Shown piece after piece: positions 7,189 to 14,522 of a DNA stretch of 55,376 nt. The notes beneath the pieces are model-generated. The model was not told the origin of the DNA, searched no databases, and saw only the letters and a list, made by a program, of their open reading frames with translations. The stretch is from Planotetraspora thailandica (GTDB lineage Bacteria > Actinomycetota > Actinomycetes > Streptosporangiales > Streptosporangiaceae). The position numbers and the translations under genes are program-made. Within the stretch, counting starts at the first letter, position 1. Each line of letters begins with the position of its first letter. The stretch spans positions 1 through 55,376 of the forward strand of contig NZ_BOOR01000076.1 of assembly GCF_016863335.1 (NCBI RefSeq), written 5' to 3'.

Positions 7189-9081
7189 CTACTTCTTCGG
7201 CACGTACAGCCGGATGTTGTCGATGCGGGCCTGGCCCTCACCGACGTTCGTGTACGGCTCACCGATGACGAAGTAGTCGGGGTAGGCCGAGCCGGCCGGC
7301 CACTGGTTGTCCCACGTCTTGGAGCCAAATGCGCCCCGCGCGGTGTGCGACGTGTTGAACTGGCCGTCGTACTCCTCGGCGTCCACGTTGTAGTGGAAGA
7401 TCGGGACGTTCGCCCCGACCACGCCGGCGTCGTCGTCGATGAAGCCCCGGGTGAACCGGTAGGTCTGTTTGCCGACGTTCTTGAAGTTGCCGCTGACCTC
7501 GAGCGTGTAACCCGCCTCGGTGCGCTCGATGGCGAACGTGTAGTCCTCCTTGGGCATCAGCTCGGGCTGCAGTTCCACGGCCGACTTCTGCACGCCGGAA
7601 ACCGGCCGACGGTCGCAGCTCGTCACGAACGTCTGCGACTGACCGAGCGAACCCGTGAAGTAGAGCATGTTCACCGTGGTGCGGTTGCTCTCGTCCCAGG
7701 GGTACTTCTCACCGGTCCGCGAGTTGCAGACGTCGTAGCCGTCCGTGTTCCGGGACGGGGCCGGGCTGAACTGGTCCATTAGCACCTTGCGGTGCCAGTG
7801 GTACATCGCCAGATTCCGGGGCATCGCCGGGAAGTCCAGGATCGACATGAAGTGGAACGCGTTGTACGCCTCGTTGCTGTCCTCCCGCACGGAGCGTGTG
7901 GCGCAGGGGTCGGCCGGTTCGATGTCGTTCGGGTTGCCGACCCAGGGGTAGAACGTCTTGCACTCCCCGAGGGCGTACCCGTTGTACTTGCCGTCGTAGA
8001 ACAGCGAGCCGTCACGCAAGCCGCCGAAGTCGAGCGTCTTGAGGTCGTACTCGATGCGGTAGTACTTCGGCAGCGGCTCGGTGTTGCGGATGATCGCGCC
8101 ACCCGTGTGGTTGGGCACGGTGATCTTGGCGACGGAGCCCGCGTTCTTCAGCGACTCCGTCACGATCGACGGACGTTCGGCCGTGTCGGTATAGCTGTCG
8201 TCGACCCGCCCGCCGCTCTCGCGCGCGGAAAGGGACGCCGTGAGCCAGCCGTCCCGGCCGAACTTGGTCTCCTGCCGGTAGGTCCGCATGGTCGCCATCG
8301 CCGCGTCGAACTCGGGACCGAGCTGAAGGCGGTAGAGGTCGCCGTTGTCGTCGTTGAAGTCGTCGACCGGCTCGCTGTAGTCGTCGAGCACCCACGGGCT
8401 GGCCTCAGTGCGGATCGGCTTCCCGAACTGCTCGACATACTTGAGCTTCCAGCGCGGGGGGACGGGTTCCGGCTCGGGCGAGGCGGCCGCGCACGGCGGG
8501 GTCACGCCGTCGTCGTTCTGGATGATCGTCAACTTCACGCTGTGCAAGGTCACCCCGGCCGTGCCCGCCTCGACGCGGAAGTCGGCGCCGCCGTTCTCGC
8601 GGTTGGCGAACCGGGCGTCCATCAGCTCGAAGCCCGCCGTCTTCCACGTGTTCGACCCGGTGCGGTTCACCGAACCCGTCGAGCCGTACGCGCTGCTGGT
8701 CGAGTCGTACTGGACGCGGAATGTGGCCCCGCCCTCGTCGAAGTACTCGACCTGCAGGCACGCGACGAACGCGCCATCGAAGGCGATCGCGTCGTCGACC
8801 TGGAAATACATGTGTTCCGCCGGTGCCGAGGTCTGCACGGTCGCGCGTGCGCTCAGCCCGCCAACCGTCACGGGTGCGGTCGTGCCGTCACCCTGCTCGA
8901 TCTGGCGGAGACCGTTCTCCTCGTTGACCTCGCCCAAGATGATCGAGGCGCTGGGCCCGTCCGCGGCGGCCGGCGTCGCGGCGGCCGACGTCGCGGCGAG
9001 GAGCAGAGATGCCCCCAGGGTGACCACGCTCAGGGCCGCTACGGCCGAGCGACGTCTGCGATTGCGAGTTGTTGCTCTCAT
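7189..9081 (-). CDS. Large secreted protein, unknown function
   Basis: About 630 residues. The ATG at 9081 follows ggagaaggaagcgca. It opens with a classic Sec signal: basic TRNRRRRS, a hydrophobic VAALSVVTLGASLLLAA core, then an Ala-rich cleavage region. The first exported domain (to about residue 190) resembles a beta-sandwich with FDGAFVACLQVEYFDEGGATFRVQ and ends in a Pro-rich linker PEPEPVPP. The larger second domain has many aromatic and Asp residues (FGGLRDGSLFYDGKYNGY, FHFMSILDFPAMPRN, MYHWHRKVLMDQF) and looks like a concanavalin-type carbohydrate-binding or lyase fold. I cannot name a family. It ends close to the integrase remnant; a broken secreted-protein gene lies upstream in the same orientation. 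Confidence 0.75.
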   Translation of the reverse strand: MRATTRNRRRRSAVAALSVVTLGASLLLAATSAAATPAAADGPSASIILGEVNEENGLRQIEQGDGTTAPVTVGGLSARATVQTSAPAEHMYFQVDDAIAFDGAFVACLQVEYFDEGGATFRVQYDSTSSAYGSTGSVNRTGSNTWKTAGFELMDARFANRENGGADFRVEAGTAGVTLHSVKLTIIQNDDGVTPPCAAASPEPEPVPPRWKLKYVEQFGKPIRTEASPWVLDDYSEPVDDFNDDNGDLYRLQLGPEFDAAMATMRTYRQETKFGRDGWLTASLSARESGGRVDDSYTDTAERPSIVTESLKNAGSVAKITVPNHTGGAIIRNTEPLPKYYRIEYDLKTLDFGGLRDGSLFYDGKYNGYALGECKTFYPWVGNPNDIEPADPCATRSVREDSNEAYNAFHFMSILDFPAMPRNLAMYHWHRKVLMDQFSPAPSRNTDGYDVCNSRTGEKYPWDESNRTTVNMLYFTGSLGQSQTFVTSCDRRPVSGVQKSAVELQPELMPKEDYTFAIERTEAGYTLEVSGNFKNVGKQTYRFTRGFIDDDAGVVGANVPIFHYNVDAEEYDGQFNTSHTARGAFGSKTWDNQWPAGSAYPDYFVIGEPYTNVGEGQARIDNIRLYVPKK

Positions 9082-9189
9082 TGCGCTTCCTTCTCCGTTG
9101 GGCAAGGCGTCCGTTCGTGCCGCTCCGGGCCTCGGGGCCGCGCGTGAGGCGCGGCCCCCGTTACGGGTGCCGATGTGCGCTGGTTCGGT

Positions 9190-9649
9190 TCACTCGTCGG
9201 TCGCGCTCGCGCGCAGTAACTCCTTCCCTCCACCATCGGTGAGCACGAGCGTCGCGGTCGCACCGGACTCGACAGGTGCCGAGAGTTCGTGCGAGACGTA
9301 CGCGTCACCCGTGAGTCGCACTCGTCAGCGTGCTTCCGGTCGAGTCGTCGACCAGGGCGGCCGTCACGTCCTGGCCGATGAGGGTTGTGAACACGTTGGC
9401 CGTGACCGACACACCTTCGTCGTCGTGGGCGAACCCGACGTGCGCGGCGCCGTCGGCGAGCCCAAGCGCCGGCGCTAAGGACTCCGTCCACGAGCCCGTC
9501 TGGTGCGGCTGGAGGACCGCCGGGGAGAAGAACCTGTCGGACGCCACCGTCTCCAGCAGCTCGAACGCCTTGGTCGTACTCAACGACTTTCTCGTCGTCA
9601 CCATTCCTGTCGTCACCATTCCTGTCGTCACCATTCCTGTCGTCACCAT
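9190..9649 (-). pseudogene. Broken extracellular protein gene with a frameshift
   Basis: One frame gives FELLETVASDRFFSPAVLQ through GVSVTANVFTTLIGQDVTAALVDD, then stops. A one-base shift near 9325 restores a second part, RLTGDAYVSHELSAPVESG to ELLRASATDE, with a stop at 9190-9192. Both parts look like beta-rich carbohydrate-associated or adhesion sequence. The N-terminus is replaced by a short five-residue repeat (MVTTG, three full copies) with no signal peptide. It may once have worked with the secreted protein downstream. Confidence 0.5.
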
Positions 9650-9650
9650 T
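9596..9650. repeat. 15-bp tandem repeat, 3.7 copies
   Basis: The unit cgtcaccattcctgt occurs three times without a mismatch and then for ten more bases. On the minus strand it encodes MVTTG in the pseudogene frame, so copy-number change would keep the frame. Confidence 0.9.
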
Positions 9651-10269
9651 CGAATAACTCGAATCCTCTTCGATTTGGTACCTGATCACAGCCTTGATAA
9701 ATGCGAGACACCTTGTCAAGGGTTTCGATTCGTAGACTTTCCTGGCTGATCGACCGATTCCTCACCGGGCATTCGAGCATGTCGAATCGACGGTTCATCT
9801 CGACAAAGGCGTAGGCCGTCGACGGTCGCGGCCACGGTGATGGGCACCGCGGCAACTGGTTACGCCGCTTGTCGCAAGGGGAAGACCCCCGCCGCACGTC
9901 GAGCGCGAGCCCGGTCACCGGCAGGCGGCGTTCGAAGGACGTCAGGCGCACGCTTGCTCGTGTCAACCCTGAGGTCCACTCGGTAGACTTGGCCACCAGC
10001 TGCGTTGTCAATGGCCAGTTGCTAAGTGAATCAGAACAACTTGAGGAGGGCCTTGCATTAATTGTGAAGGCCTCCGGATCGCTGTAGAGCTGGATTTCCC
10101 CGATCTCGTCCGCGTGGCAATAATGCTCCTCCGCAACCTCTATCAGCAGAACCCTTCGGAGGTCGCGGAGACGTGGCGCAAGGCGACCTCAACTGAACCG
10201 CTGGAGTGGATGACGCAGTGATCATCTTGGCGCAGAGGGTGGGCCCGTCCATAAAGCAAGCGAAAGCCT
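9651..10269. other. Gene-poor stretch with degraded sequence
   Basis: No convincing gene. The plus strand holds one short protein-like tail, DLVRVAIMLLRNLYQQNPSE to EWMTQ, ending at 10222, without a start or partner domain. A hairpin (ggagggcctt / aaggcctcc) lies near 10045-10075. The base composition is lower in GC than neighbouring genes. Confidence 0.4.
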
Positions 10270-10760
10270 TCAGCCAGCCCTAAGCCACGCCGCACGCCCG
10301 ATCCCTAATTGCGAGGAGGATTGGTAATGGCGTTCCAGGGTCTTTTGATGACGGGCGGCCAGGTGCTGGGCGTGGCGGGCACTGCGGCGGGCGTAGAAGT
10401 CGTTGCCGTCTTGTCGGTAGTCGGTATTGCTAGCCATGACCGCCTAAGCGATGACAAAGCAGGGTGGGAGCAGGGTGTCGGCGACGGCGACCGCGCCCTT
10501 CTTAGCGTGCTGGTTGCCGAAGCCGCGGCCTAGGCGGCGCAGCCGGGTGCCGATGCTGGACCGGGTGCGGGCGGTGACCCAGGCTGCCTCGACCATCGCG
10601 GCCCTGAAGCGGGCTTCGGCGGCGATGGCACGATTGCGGGACATGCACGGGATGATCAAGCGGGGGCGGCACTGGTACAGGTTGTTTGCCCAGGTCAGAT
10701 CAGCTGGCGGAACGGTTCCGGCCGCGCTCTCCCAAAGCGGGTGCTCGATGGACTGCCCTG
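10270..10760 (-). pseudogene. IS110-family transposase C-terminal remnant
   Basis: The minus strand reads RAAMVEAAWVTARTRSS..GTRLRRL, KKGAVAVADTLL, then an in-frame TAG at 10444-10446, and continues with DYRQDGNDFYARRSA to a stop at 10270. This order matches the C-terminal third of IS110 transposases (EAAW, KKAIVAVAH and D.Y..LG.DY blocks). The N-terminal RuvC-like domain is missing. It is a different element from the intact IS110 at 5029-6297. Confidence 0.6.
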
Positions 10761-10910
10761 CGGCTTCTGTTCCTCGGTCCTGGCAACCCTGCGGTAACAG
10801 GATTATCGTCTGGACTCCACGGAGGCATCTGAACAATCAGGTGTTGGGCTGTCGTTCCGGCATTCTTCGAACCGCCCACATAGCCGAATGTCATCCGGCA
10901 TAGTTTAAGC

Positions 10911-12992
10911 ATGGCATCGAAGAACTGGAGCCCGCGGCGTCTGCTTTGGTTTTTGGTACTCGGATCTACGATTGCAATAGTGGTGTGGGTGGTAAAGGAA
11001 GCCCGGTCTACGGGGCTGAGCTCAGTGGACCAGACAACAATCCTGGGCTTTGGTATCGCAGTCGTGGGCCTCGTTGCGACTTTGGCCCCGTTGTTCCGCG
11101 GACCGCAGCCGATCGACCCGACAGCTGAAGCCAGAGACCTCGCAGAGCGCGTGACTGAGGAAGAGGGACGCGAATTCAAACGCCTCCTTGGCGGGGACCG
11201 GCAAGCGCTGAACAGCGAAGGAATCAACCTTCGCTTTGTGCTTGACAGCCATTGTTCAATCGAGGGCTCTGTTCCAGAGGGAGACTTGGAGACGATCGCC
11301 GCCTACTACCGGGATCTGCGCACCCGTCGTCTGGTGATCACAGGGGCCGACGACACACTCGCCAGCGGTGACGCAGGGACTGGTAAGACAGTCCTCGCCG
11401 TGGCCTTGGTCCTGAAGTTGATCAAGAGCCGTATTGGAGACGAACCTGTACCGGTACGGCTGTCCGCAACCTCTTGGGACGGGAGCCCGCTACGCGCATG
11501 GCTGGCCACTTCACTCCAAAGGGCGCCCTACTCTCTGTCCAAGCGCGTCGCCACCGCGCTCGTCGACCACCATCTGGTCCTTCCAGTCATCGACGGTCTC
11601 GATGAGATGGACAGCACGCCTTCTCCTGGTTACGGCTCCCGAGCCGACGAACTTCTCCAAGCGGTCGACGGCTATGGGACCGGCATAAGTAACCCACCGG
11701 TGGTACTGACCTGCCGAAACAGCCAGTACGACGCGTTGCTAGAGGCGAACGCACACCTTGAGGCTGCTGCTCGAATACGGATTTGCACGGTGGACTCGAG
11801 GGCAATCCAGAAGTTTTTGATGGAGCGGGTATGCACCTCCCCGCGTAACAGTGAACGGTGGCGGCCCATCCTTGATGAGGTGGCTAGTGCCCCGGACGGG
11901 TCTTTGAGCCGGGAGTTGAACACCCCTTGGCGACTGACCCTTGCCGCCGTCGTCTACCAAGAACGGAGCACGGACGCCGGCGAATACCTGCGCGAGCCCA
12001 GCGACATGATCGCTCTTGCTTCAACGGGCGATCTCTACGAAAAGCTGCTTGATTGGTACATCCCAGCAGCGGTTTCGGCGGGGTCCACCAGTCGCGCCGC
12101 TAGCGTTGATGCCAAGCAAGTATGGCGGCGGTTGGCACGGCTTGCCGCCTACCTCAACCAATCCGCCGGTAAACGCCAAGCGGGAGGGCGAACGCTCTCC
12201 GGTACCGGCCTGGTCCTCCATGAATTGTGGCCGATGGCCGGAGGTTGGCCACCGTTAATTCATTTGGGGATCCTGCTTTTGACTTGGCTAATATTCGTGA
12301 CAATTAACACGATTATTCCCATAGATGAGAATGATCTATTGCAAAAAGTTGCAAATGCTGGCGCTTTTGGCGGTTTAACTAGTGTTATCCTACTTTGGTT
12401 CGGATCCACCACGCCCGTTCGCTGGGGCGCGGAGGCAATGCGCTCACGATCAGGCAGGCGGGCATTCGCAGCCGCAGGGGCACTTGGCCTTTTCCTGGGT
12501 GGCGTGTTCTACCTTGCGGGTGGTGATTGGGTAGTCGGACTTGTGGTCGGCCTCCCCGCGGCGCTGGGCTTCGGATTTTTAACGGGCGGGACTGCCCGCC
12601 CGGCGAAGGGATCGGATCCTAGGGAGCCTATCCGGAGCAATCTCCGGTTCGCCGCGGCCAATGGTCTTGTAGATGGAGCTGCATTCGGCGGGGCGCTAGT
12701 CATGACATCACATCCAGCCCAAGGAATTGCTGTGGGGATCATGACCGGCCTCACTATGTTTCTTGGAATAGGCATGGCGAGCGTGCGCTATTTTTCCTTC
12801 CTGCTCTGCGCTCTGCCTCAATTTCCCTTGCGCATGGGACGCTTCCTCAACTGGTGCTACAACGCTGGCCTCTTGCGCGTATCCGGCACCGCATATCAAT
12901 TTCGACACAGGGAACTTCAAAACTACCTAGCCGCGCATCCGGATCCCCCGCCCGACCTCCCGCTTGCTGCTCTCGCGAGACGCCCATTGTAG
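10911..12992 (+). CDS. Transmembrane NACHT-family NTPase
   Basis: 693 residues. Two N-terminal membrane helices (about 11-29 and 42-62) are followed by a NACHT NTPase: Walker A GDAGTGKT (153-160), Walker B LPVIDGLDEMD (224-234) with the small residue and double acid typical of NACHT, and a sensor-like VVLTCRNSQYD (264-273). A winged-helix-like segment follows. The C-terminal third has several more membrane helices (about 449-469, 482-498, 516-560, 590-650) and ends with YQFRHRELQNYLAAHP, the FRH..LQ.YLA signature common in actinobacterial NACHT proteins. Other NACHT proteins are STAND sensors and some protect bacteria from phage. There is no LRR or TPR repeat. An insertion appears just before the P-loop (see findings). 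Its GC content is lower in the membrane part and it sits among IS remnants, suggesting acquisition. Confidence 0.85.
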   Translation: MASKNWSPRRLLWFLVLGSTIAIVVWVVKEARSTGLSSVDQTTILGFGIAVVGLVATLAPLFRGPQPIDPTAEARDLAERVTEEEGREFKRLLGGDRQALNSEGINLRFVLDSHCSIEGSVPEGDLETIAAYYRDLRTRRLVITGADDTLASGDAGTGKTVLAVALVLKLIKSRIGDEPVPVRLSATSWDGSPLRAWLATSLQRAPYSLSKRVATALVDHHLVLPVIDGLDEMDSTPSPGYGSRADELLQAVDGYGTGISNPPVVLTCRNSQYDALLEANAHLEAAARIRICTVDSRAIQKFLMERVCTSPRNSERWRPILDEVASAPDGSLSRELNTPWRLTLAAVVYQERSTDAGEYLREPSDMIALASTGDLYEKLLDWYIPAAVSAGSTSRAASVDAKQVWRRLARLAAYLNQSAGKRQAGGRTLSGTGLVLHELWPMAGGWPPLIHLGILLLTWLIFVTINTIIPIDENDLLQKVANAGAFGGLTSVILLWFGSTTPVRWGAEAMRSRSGRRAFAAAGALGLFLGGVFYLAGGDWVVGLVVGLPAALGFGFLTGGTARPAKGSDPREPIRSNLRFAAANGLVDGAAFGGALVMTSHPAQGIAVGIMTGLTMFLGIGMASVRYFSFLLCALPQFPLRMGRFLNWCYNAGLLRVSGTAYQFRHRELQNYLAAHPDPPPDLPLAALARRPL

Positions 12993-13009
12993 GGGCCTAT
13001 GCCGCAATG

Positions 13010-13322
13010 CTTTCGTAAGCCCAGGGCTGATCAGTTCGAGGTCGCGGCCAAGCGTTGCGGTGCGACCCTTCCGCCGACATAGCCGGGGGTGTTGGCCTAG
13101 GTGCGATATGAATCGAATGGGTGCAACTCGCCGCGGGTATGAGCACGACGCAGATCACGTTGTGTCGATTTCGGGTTGTCAACGGACGGAAGGTTGTCTC
13201 ATGCCGTAGACCGAAAGTCTGGAGGAGATGCGCGGCACCTGGCCCGGCCATGAACACAGTTTCGATCACGTCGTCTCGGACGTGAAAAAGGCAACGGAGA
13301 TCTTGCGGCATGAGGGATGGTG
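13010..13322 (+). pseudogene. Tandem broken HAD-hydrolase 3' fragments
   Basis: Three short pieces match the C-terminal part of the intact HAD gene at 2900-3586. They are FEVAAKRCGATL (13038-13073 area, matching FEIAAQRCGVTL), YEHDADHVVS (about 13138-13170) and HSFDHVVSDVKKATEILRHEG ending at TGA 13320-13322. They lie in different frames and order, so they are remains of at least two gene ends. Confidence 0.55.
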
Positions 13323-13472
13323 ACGCGTCGGTCCCTTGCCGGTTGGTCGCCGTACAGCAACCAATACAGCAACGCCGCCTTACGCGATCACACTGCTCTG
13401 GCTAGCATCTACCGCCGGAGCAGGAGGGAACGCGGTCTACGAGGTACCTGCCCTTCTCTCGTAATGATGGGA

Positions 13473-13880
13473 TCAGAGGGTGCGGGCCTTCGGCGTTTCA
13501 CCATGGGGGCTGTTGACGACCAAGGGTGCCGAACCTTCTCCGAGGTAGGGGTGGTCGGGGTAGAAGTCGATGTGGAGATGACCGCCATCGTCGATCTCGG
13601 CTATGGCCTGAACGTTGTCAGCGAAGATCTTGAGAAAGGCGCTGTCGCCGGCGATTGACAGAGAGTGGGACTCAGTGTCGGCGACAACAACGACTGGTTC
13701 CCCGTCCACGCTCTGGACGGAGAGATGTGTGAGCGGTGTCTGGCCAAGAGGAGGGTTGGGAGCAGGGTCAGCGCTCATCGAGCCGGAGCCGCGGGCCAAG
13801 AGGTCGGCAAGGTGACTGAGCGTGGCTCGATCAGCCGACAAGTCGATCTCGCCGGTTGACTCTGAAAACAAGATCTCCAC
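13473..13880 (-). CDS. Imm32-like immunity family protein
   Basis: 135 residues starting at GTG 13880 behind ggaggcagc. The protein begins MEILFSESTGEIDLSADRATL and later has AIAEIDDGGHLHIDFYPDHPYLGEGSAPLVV. That block, with its H-x-H and the L..GS.PLVV ending, matches my recollection of the Imm32 family, small cytoplasmic proteins found near polymorphic toxins and as solitary genes. There is no toxin gene next to it here. The C-terminal NSPHGETPKARTL tail may be an added extension. The family call comes from memory of the motif and was not searched. Confidence 0.65.
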   Translation of the reverse strand: MEILFSESTGEIDLSADRATLSHLADLLARGSGSMSADPAPNPPLGQTPLTHLSVQSVDGEPVVVVADTESHSLSIAGDSAFLKIFADNVQAIAEIDDGGHLHIDFYPDHPYLGEGSAPLVVNSPHGETPKARTL

Positions 13881-13995
13881 GCTGCCTCCACGACATGGTT
13901 ACCTCGAACAGGCGCCCGTAGCTTTCGGGGACATCAGCTTGACCATGGTGCCAGTCGCGCGCAACACGGTGGGGCAAGGGCCAGTGACGGCTGAT

Positions 13996-14015
13996 CTTGC
14001 TAACGCTGTTGCTAA
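13996..14015 (+). repeat. 20-bp dispersed direct repeat, copy 2
   Basis: cttgctaacgctgttgctaa; one mismatch to the copy at 4928-4947. It lies about 110 bases from the tRNA-Arg fragment. Confidence 0.5.
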
Positions 14016-14434
14016 CTACAGCCCAGGACGACCGTGGACGTCTGTGGAATATGGGAAACCGGACAGCCTCTCTGAGCAGGCGTTCGTGACGGCGGTAGAC
14101 GCTTGTGGACAGGTCTGACCTTGCTACGGATCAGAAGGTTGGGGTTTCGAGTACCTCCGGCCGCACACCAGCTCAAAGGCCACTTCCGATCATCGGAAGT
14201 GGCTTTTTTGATCTCTCTGCTGATCTCCAACATCCCCTCTTTCGCCAGTGGGAAGAGCGCGCCGTTCTGCACTGCGGCGTGGTTTTCGGGAGCGGGGCAG
14301 ATCGGGACGGAGAGGATCCGGCAGGTCCGTTGCAGCTCCTCGATCCCATTGATGTGGATCATGCTCTTGACGGGCTCCCACGCTGTCCGTACGGCAAGAC
14401 CACAAGTGTCGGCCAGTGGCGGTAGCGGGCTCAT
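14012..14434 (-). CDS. Unrecognised ORF running through terminator and tRNA scar
   Basis: The first 75 codons have the strong third-position GC of real genes here and read as plausible protein (NGIEELQRTCRILSVPICPAPE, KEGMLEISREIKKA). The remaining codons overlap the hairpin at 14179-14209 and the antisense of the tRNA-Arg fragment (GGTRNPNLLI), so the C-terminus is probably not native. It may be a gene cut by integration at the tRNA. The start at 14434 has no good ribosome site. Confidence 0.3.
   Translation of the reverse strand: MSPLPPLADTCGLAVRTAWEPVKSMIHINGIEELQRTCRILSVPICPAPENHAAVQNGALFPLAKEGMLEISREIKKATSDDRKWPLSWCAAGGTRNPNLLIRSKVRPVHKRLPPSRTPAQRGCPVSHIPQTSTVVLGCS
14124..14170 (+). other. 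Degenerate 3' fragment of tRNA-Arg(ACG)
   Basis: Reads ctACGga loop, tcaga strand, T arm ggggt-ttcgagt-acctc and an acceptor-like cggccgc before acacca. The 5' half is absent and two extra bases precede the terminal cca. This resembles the att scar of an element that used a tRNA-Arg gene. Confidence 0.55.
14179..14209 (+). terminator. Strong intrinsic terminator
   Basis: A perfect 11-bp stem (gccacttccga / tcggaagtggc), a three-base loop and six T residues. It follows the tRNA-Arg fragment and is the clearest rho-independent terminator in the window. Confidence 0.85.
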
Positions 14435-14522
14435 GACAGCGGAGTTACCGCCATCCAGCGGTCCGATGCGGGTGGCTGCTCTACTCGAAGACGCGGTCGA
14501 CGACGGCGTTGCTCAAACCGGA

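Noticed and set aside
7792-9478. Plus-strand frames of 451 and 356 codons over the secreted-protein gene
   Set aside because: They are antisense shadows; the minus-strand gene has a signal peptide, ribosome site and coherent protein.
9596-9650. Possible CRISPR-like repeat
   Set aside because: The units are contiguous 15-mers without spacers, so it is a simple tandem repeat.
10309-10533. Small plus-strand ORF with a strong-looking ribosome site (gaggaggattggtaatg)
   Set aside because: The opposite strand reads as an IS110 transposase end, and the plus-strand protein is low-complexity Gly/Ala/Val. I cannot fully exclude it.
13822-14118. 98-codon plus-strand ORF across the repeat and tRNA-Arg scar
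   Set aside because: It overlaps the Imm32-like gene start antisense and the att-like region; no ribosome site or family match.
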